Assembly (NCBI GenBank): GCA_022828125.1 | Contig: JAJEJD010000032.1 | Coordinates: 1-64,000 of the forward strand | Source: a bacterium | Lineage (GTDB): Bacteria; UBA8248 | Direction of reading: 5' to 3' | Length of the DNA stretch: 64,000 bases | The notes under the pieces: generated by a model | The model's database searches: none | What the model saw: the letters and a program-made list of their open reading frames with translations, nothing else | What the model was told of the DNA's origin: nothing | Shown: in pieces, positions 60,322 to 64,000 of the stretch | How the letters are laid out: each line of letters opens with the position of its first letter | How positions within the stretch are numbered: the first letter of the stretch is position 1 | Position numbers and translations under genes: made by a program

Positions 60322-61140
60322 ATGATGCACGCTCATCTCGTCCGCACCGCTTTCCTTGTTCTCGCGCTCTGCGCTTTCTTTCTGGTTCATCCGTCTGCGC
60401 CGCCTCACGCAGAGGGCGCGACGCCCGAGGAGAAAGGCCTCCAGATCGCGCGCGATACCCGCGAGAGAGCCAAGGGCTTCGGAAACTTCACGGCCGAGCA
60501 GTCCATGGTACTGCGCAACAAGCACGGCCAGGAGAGCCGCCGCCAGCTGCGCGTGAAGGTGCTCGAGACGGACGGAGGCGGCAACAAGAGTCTGTTCGTC
60601 TTCGACCGCCCGCGCGACGTGAGGGGAACCGCGCTGCTCGTCCACACCCACAAGAAGAAGAACGACGACCAGTGGCTCTACCTGCCCGCCCTGAAGCGCG
60701 TAAAGCGCATCAGCTCCTCGAACCAGTCGGGCTCGTTCATGGGCAGCGAATTCGCCTATGAGGACATGGGCACCCAGGAGGTGGAGAAATACACCTACCG
60801 CTACCTGCGCGACGAGCCCTGCGGCAAGCAGACGTGCACGGTCGTCGAGCGCTTCCCGACGAACAAACGCTCGGGCTACAAGCGCCAGATCGTCTGGCAG
60901 GACAAGGACGAACTCCGCGCCTGGAAGGTGCAGTACTACGACCGGAAGAACTCGCACCTGAAGACGCTCACCTTGGGGAAATACAAGAAGTATCTGGGCA
61001 AGTACTGGCAGTCGCAAGAAATGAACATGGTGAACCACCTCACGGGCAAGAGCACCGTGCTGCGCTGGAAGAACTACAAGTTCCGCACCAGGCTCAAGGA
61101 GAGCGAATTCACGCGGACCGGCCTGAAACGGGTGCGCTGA
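60322..61140 (+). CDS. Outer membrane lipoprotein-sorting protein (LolA-like)
   Basis: A 272-residue periplasmic protein with a signal peptide (FLVLALCAFFLVHPSAPPHA). The mature part is the LolA-like fold used by proteins that travel with RND/MMPL lipid exporters: FTAEQSMVLRNKHGQESRRQL, KSLFVFDRPRDVRGTALLVHTH, DDQWLYLPALKRVKRISSSN, GSFMGSEFAYEDM. It overlaps the outer-membrane barrel gene by one base (TGATG). Its usual MMPL partner is not in the window. It may shuttle lipids or lipoproteins across the periplasm. Confidence 0.88.
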   Translation: MMHAHLVRTAFLVLALCAFFLVHPSAPPHAEGATPEEKGLQIARDTRERAKGFGNFTAEQSMVLRNKHGQESRRQLRVKVLETDGGGNKSLFVFDRPRDVRGTALLVHTHKKKNDDQWLYLPALKRVKRISSSNQSGSFMGSEFAYEDMGTQEVEKYTYRYLRDEPCGKQTCTVVERFPTNKRSGYKRQIVWQDKDELRAWKVQYYDRKNSHLKTLTLGKYKKYLGKYWQSQEMNMVNHLTGKSTVLRWKNYKFRTRLKESEFTRTGLKRVR

Positions 61141-62396
61141 TGCCGCGCCGCACCGTTTTTCACCGCGCGGTGCTCGCCGCCGTCGTCATACTGGCCGCTT
61201 TCCTTTTCACCGGGACGGGCTACGGGGCCGAAAGCATCGAGCACGAGTTTTCCGGCAGCCTGGACGTCGACGGCCGGTGGTATCCCCAAACGGGCGCCCA
61301 TCCCGAACAGCGCGCGCACGCGAGCGGCTTCGCCGTTGAGCCGAAACTCCATCTCGAAAGCGGGGGGAACTGGAGTTTCACGATAGCGCCGTTTTTCCGC
61401 TACGACGGCGCGGATTCGCGCCGCACCCGCGCCGACCTGCGCGAGGCCTATCTTCTCATGCTCGGTGAAGCCGGCGACGGGGAATGGGAGTTGCGCCTGG
61501 GCGTGGACCGCGTGTTCTGGGGCGTCACCGAATCGCAGCATCTGGTCGACATCATCAACCAGACCGACCTCGTCGAGCATCCCAACAAGGAAAGCAAGCT
61601 GGGCCAGCCCATGGCCCACCTCACCTGGTCGGCGGAGTGGGGCATTCTGGAGTTTTTCGCCCTGACCTATCACCGCGCGCGCACCTATACGGGCCGCCAC
61701 GGCCGCCTGCGCTCCTCGATTCCCATAGACGACGAGCACGTCTCATACGAAAGCGCCGCCGGGGAGTGGCGCGTGGACCTCGCCGCCCGCTACAGCCACA
61801 GTTTCGGGCCTTTCGACATAGGCCTCAGCGTATTCGACGGCACGAGCCGGGAGCCGTTCGTCACCCCGCACATCGACGAGCGCGGCGCGGTGAGCCTGCG
61901 CCAGCACTACGAACCAATCCTTCAGTTCAGCGTGGACGCCCAGCTCACGATCGAGGCCTGGCTGCTCAAGCTCGAAGCCCTTCACCGCGCAGGCGCGCGG
62001 AACCTCCTGGGAATGGAAGAGGACTTCGCCGCTTTCGTCGTCGGGGGGGAGTACACCTTCAACGCCGTTTTCGGCTCTGCCGCCGACCTCGGCCTGCTCG
62101 CCGAATGGAATTACGACGAGCGGCGCGAGCGTTCGAACTCCGAGTTCCAGAACGACCTCTTCTTCGCCGTTCGACTCGGGCTCAACGACGCCCAGAGCAC
62201 GGAGATCATCGCCGGCGTCCTGGCGGACGCGGACCATTCCACGCGCACCATGAGCTTCGAATTGAGACGCCGCCTCTCGGACCAGTGGTCCATGAAGCTC
62301 GAAGCGATTGTTTTCATGGACGTGGGTGAGGAGGACATCATATACGACACGAGGCGGGACAGCTTCGTGGCCCTGAACGTGACGTATAGTTTCTAG
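61140..62396 (+). CDS. Outer-membrane beta-barrel protein
   Basis: A 418-residue protein: signal peptide HRAVLAAVVILAAFLFTGTG, then alternating aromatic strands (FAVEPKLHLESGGNWSFTIAPFF, GEWELRLGVDRVFWG, EWRVDLAARYSHSFGPFDIGLSVF, SMKLEAIVFMDVG) ending in Phe (VTYSF), as expected for BAM substrates. It resembles the DUF1302-like barrels that are cotranscribed with LolA-like proteins. It shares one base with the upstream gene, so translation is coupled. Confidence 0.82.
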   Translation: MPRRTVFHRAVLAAVVILAAFLFTGTGYGAESIEHEFSGSLDVDGRWYPQTGAHPEQRAHASGFAVEPKLHLESGGNWSFTIAPFFRYDGADSRRTRADLREAYLLMLGEAGDGEWELRLGVDRVFWGVTESQHLVDIINQTDLVEHPNKESKLGQPMAHLTWSAEWGILEFFALTYHRARTYTGRHGRLRSSIPIDDEHVSYESAAGEWRVDLAARYSHSFGPFDIGLSVFDGTSREPFVTPHIDERGAVSLRQHYEPILQFSVDAQLTIEAWLLKLEALHRAGARNLLGMEEDFAAFVVGGEYTFNAVFGSAADLGLLAEWNYDERRERSNSEFQNDLFFAVRLGLNDAQSTEIIAGVLADADHSTRTMSFELRRRLSDQWSMKLEAIVFMDVGEEDIIYDTRRDSFVALNVTYSF

Positions 62397-62500
62397 ATCG
62401 AATTTTTCTTGTCCCTGTGTCAGAGCGACAGGCCGGAACTTTCCGCCCCGTTCTGCACGGCCTGGCGCTCCGCCTTATCCTGAGTAGCGGCCGTGGTGCG

Positions 62501-64000
62501 TCAGACGGGCAGTTCGCGCCTCTGCTCGGCGATGAGGAACTTCAGCTTCTTGTTCGGTTTCATGGATGGAAGCGGGCTGAACCCTAGTTGATAATTCTCG
62601 GGGGACACCTTGAGCGTGAAGTAATGCGCTATCATCAACAGGTTGACGGCCAGTTGCAGATCCAGCCACCGCGAACCGAGACAAGTGTGCGTGCCCAGTC
62701 CGTACGGCGCGTACCCGGGACCGCGGTGCTCGGCCCGCGAAGGCAGATAGCGGTCGATGTCAAACCTGTACGGGTCCGGGAAAACATCTTCCATGTAATG
62801 CGAGGCCGTCATGGCAATGGAGAGCCGAGCCCCCACCGGTAGTTCGTAGCCCTCGATCACAAACGAATTCATCACGTCCCGCATTGACAAAGGGACAATC
62901 GGGTACATGCGCAGACATTCCATGATGCAGCGCTGCGTGACGTCGGTCGCTTCCAGGGTGAAATCATCGCCAACCGGGTCGCCGTTCTCGAACAGGGCAT
63001 CGGCTTCACGCCGTATTCTTTCGTAGAGCTCCGGCTGGGATGCCATGGCGTATACCGTGAAGCTGAACGCATCGCCGAGGTAAACACTGGCAATCAGCGC
63101 AGCTGACAGAACGAAACGCAGATTCGACTCCGGCATCAACTGCGGATCACTCGCGTGCAGACTAAGCAGGTCATCCGCGAGGTTCCGCGAACGTCCGGCC
63201 CGCTGTGCGGGCGTGTGGACGCTCTGGACCCGCTCCAGCAATACATCGATGGCTTTCGCCCGTCTTTTCATGCCGGGGGTTTTCAGCATGAATTTTGGCA
63301 GAGCATTAACGATGTGGGTCGAGAGCGCTCGTTCCTTATAGGTCATGAGATCGTTGAAGAGATCCTGCGATTCAACGCTGATAAAAAGGGGTGAGAGTTG
63401 CTCGTTAATCATGAGTCGACACATGTGAGTTGCGGAGTAGATATCTCCAACCTTCCAGCCCGCCATGTGATTACGGGCATATTGGAAGACCTGATCCAAT
63501 TGCCCTGCCAGCCTCCCTCGTGAATAGGCCATCGACAACGACTTGCGAAGACGGAAATGATCGGCGCCGTCCAGGGAAGGCAATACGCCGGACGCGCCAT
63601 AGACTTTCTCGAATTCGGCAAAATAGTCCCTGGCTCTCAGGTGCATCCGGCCGTGCCGATGCACCCAGCGGTTCGTCTCCGGTCCGGCGAGGAAGATCAT
63701 GGGTTTCTTGAACGGCGGGCGGATCTCGAATACCGGGCCATACTTATTCGTAAGTTCTCCCATGAGCGCGGGAATGTTGCCGGTGCGCATGTGTGGACTG
63801 AGCAGCATCCGACTCAGCGAGACACGCGGTATTTGCTTGTTCAGAGCGGAACGTCGAAGCATCGGGCTGGAGATGGTGTTTTTGACAGCATCGGAGATGG
63901 AACGACCGATCAAATCCATCCTGCAGATGAACTTGATGCGCTCTTCCGCCTCGTCATCAATCTCGAATATGAAACGGAAGACGTCGCACGTATTGACGAG
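62501..64000 (-). CDS. Cytochrome P450, 5' end beyond window
   Basis: The P450 heme loop is YAPYGLGTHTCLGSRW (Tyr for the usual Phe; heme Cys413 counted from ATG 63919), and the ExxR helix is ECLR. The I-helix region reads LIASVYLGDAFSF, without the common AGxET threonine, so oxygen activation may differ or the enzyme may use a peroxide or other route. The frame stays open upstream of ATG 63919 to base 64000 with plausible residues (LVNTCDVFRFIFEIDDEAEE) and there is no good ribosome binding site at 63919, so the real start is probably outside. Substrate unknown; no partner reductase in view. Confidence 0.85.
   Translation of the reverse strand, partial: LVNTCDVFRFIFEIDDEAEERIKFICRMDLIGRSISDAVKNTISSPMLRRSALNKQIPRVSLSRMLLSPHMRTGNIPALMGELTNKYGPVFEIRPPFKKPMIFLAGPETNRWVHRHGRMHLRARDYFAEFEKVYGASGVLPSLDGADHFRLRKSLSMAYSRGRLAGQLDQVFQYARNHMAGWKVGDIYSATHMCRLMINEQLSPLFISVESQDLFNDLMTYKERALSTHIVNALPKFMLKTPGMKRRAKAIDVLLERVQSVHTPAQRAGRSRNLADDLLSLHASDPQLMPESNLRFVLSAALIASVYLGDAFSFTVYAMASQPELYERIRREADALFENGDPVGDDFTLEATDVTQRCIMECLRMYPIVPLSMRDVMNSFVIEGYELPVGARLSIAMTASHYMEDVFPDPYRFDIDRYLPSRAEHRGPGYAPYGLGTHTCLGSRWLDLQLAVNLLMIAHYFTLKVSPENYQLGFSPLPSMKPNKKLKFLIAEQRRELPV

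Overview
The window reads as GC-rich chromosome from an uncultivated Gram-negative bacterium. Supporting signs are outer-membrane beta-barrel proteins, a Slam-type translocon with a surface lipoprotein, RND and EmrAB pumps, TatA, and many CoA-dependent and flavin-dependent catabolic enzymes. Gene content (LLM oxidoreductases, CaiB/ACAD/MaoC clusters, liv transporter, dehalogenase families, Sec-containing SelD) suggests a deep-branching proteobacterium-like or Tectomicrobia/Nitrospinota/Desulfobacterota-like lineage. That placement is inference; no rRNA or phylogenetic marker settles it. Long antisense reading frames are common because of GC content and were discarded.

Layout. 1-760: the 3' end of a group II intron (reverse transcriptase C-terminus plus domains V and VI). 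1.2-3.5 kb: M20 hydrolase and an LLM oxidoreductase. 3.5-5.1 kb (minus): msrA and selD; selD carries an in-frame TGA at the usual Cys/Sec site, so the full gene starts at 5108. 5.2-9.7 kb: 2-hydroxyacid dehydrogenase, then an acyl-CoA dehydrogenase/MaoC/MaoC/CaiB operon. 9.9-15.4 kb: comM, two nearly identical LLM monooxygenases made by a tandem duplication whose chimeric junction is still visible, and an acyl-CoA dehydrogenase. 15.4-20.2 kb: gamma-glutamyltransferase family enzyme and an EmrAB-type pump. 20.2-26.4 kb: tRNA-Lys, the livKGFHM branched-chain amino acid transporter operon, and a tRNA cluster (Arg, His, Arg). 26.8-30.6 kb: DehI-family protein, a cysteine-rich MarR regulator overlapping an ArsP/DUF318 permease, and a sugar isomerase-like protein. 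30.6-33.7 kb (minus): a HigA-like regulator coupled to an exported protein, an AhpD/CMD-family protein split by an in-frame TGA that is best read as selenocysteine (CxxU), and rph-rdgB.

33.8-38.4 kb: RND pump and its adaptor. 38.8-45.7 kb: haloalkane dehalogenase, a molybdenum cofactor operon (moeA, moeA-PBP fusion, moaA), tatA and a class V aminotransferase. 46.0-49.3 kb: a small membrane protein and a second CaiB/ACAD/MaoC cluster. 49.5-51.9 kb: a stand-alone TIR-like protein, an acidic hypothetical protein and a hydroxyisobutyrate dehydrogenase-like enzyme. 52-56.4 kb: Cache-domain protein, an 85-bp palindromic mobile-like repeat, and a Slam/TbpB-like lipoprotein pair whose 5' region has been duplicated. 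56.8-64 kb: DUF169 protein, exported ankyrin protein, FAD oxidoreductase, LolA-like/outer-membrane barrel pair, and a cytochrome P450 running off the window.

The strongest hidden signal is selenocysteine use. Two genes about 27 kb apart (selD and the AhpD-like gene) each have one in-frame TGA exactly at the redox-active cysteine site, each followed within 11-14 nt by a compact hairpin with G at the loop. Ordinary gene calling would truncate or split both.
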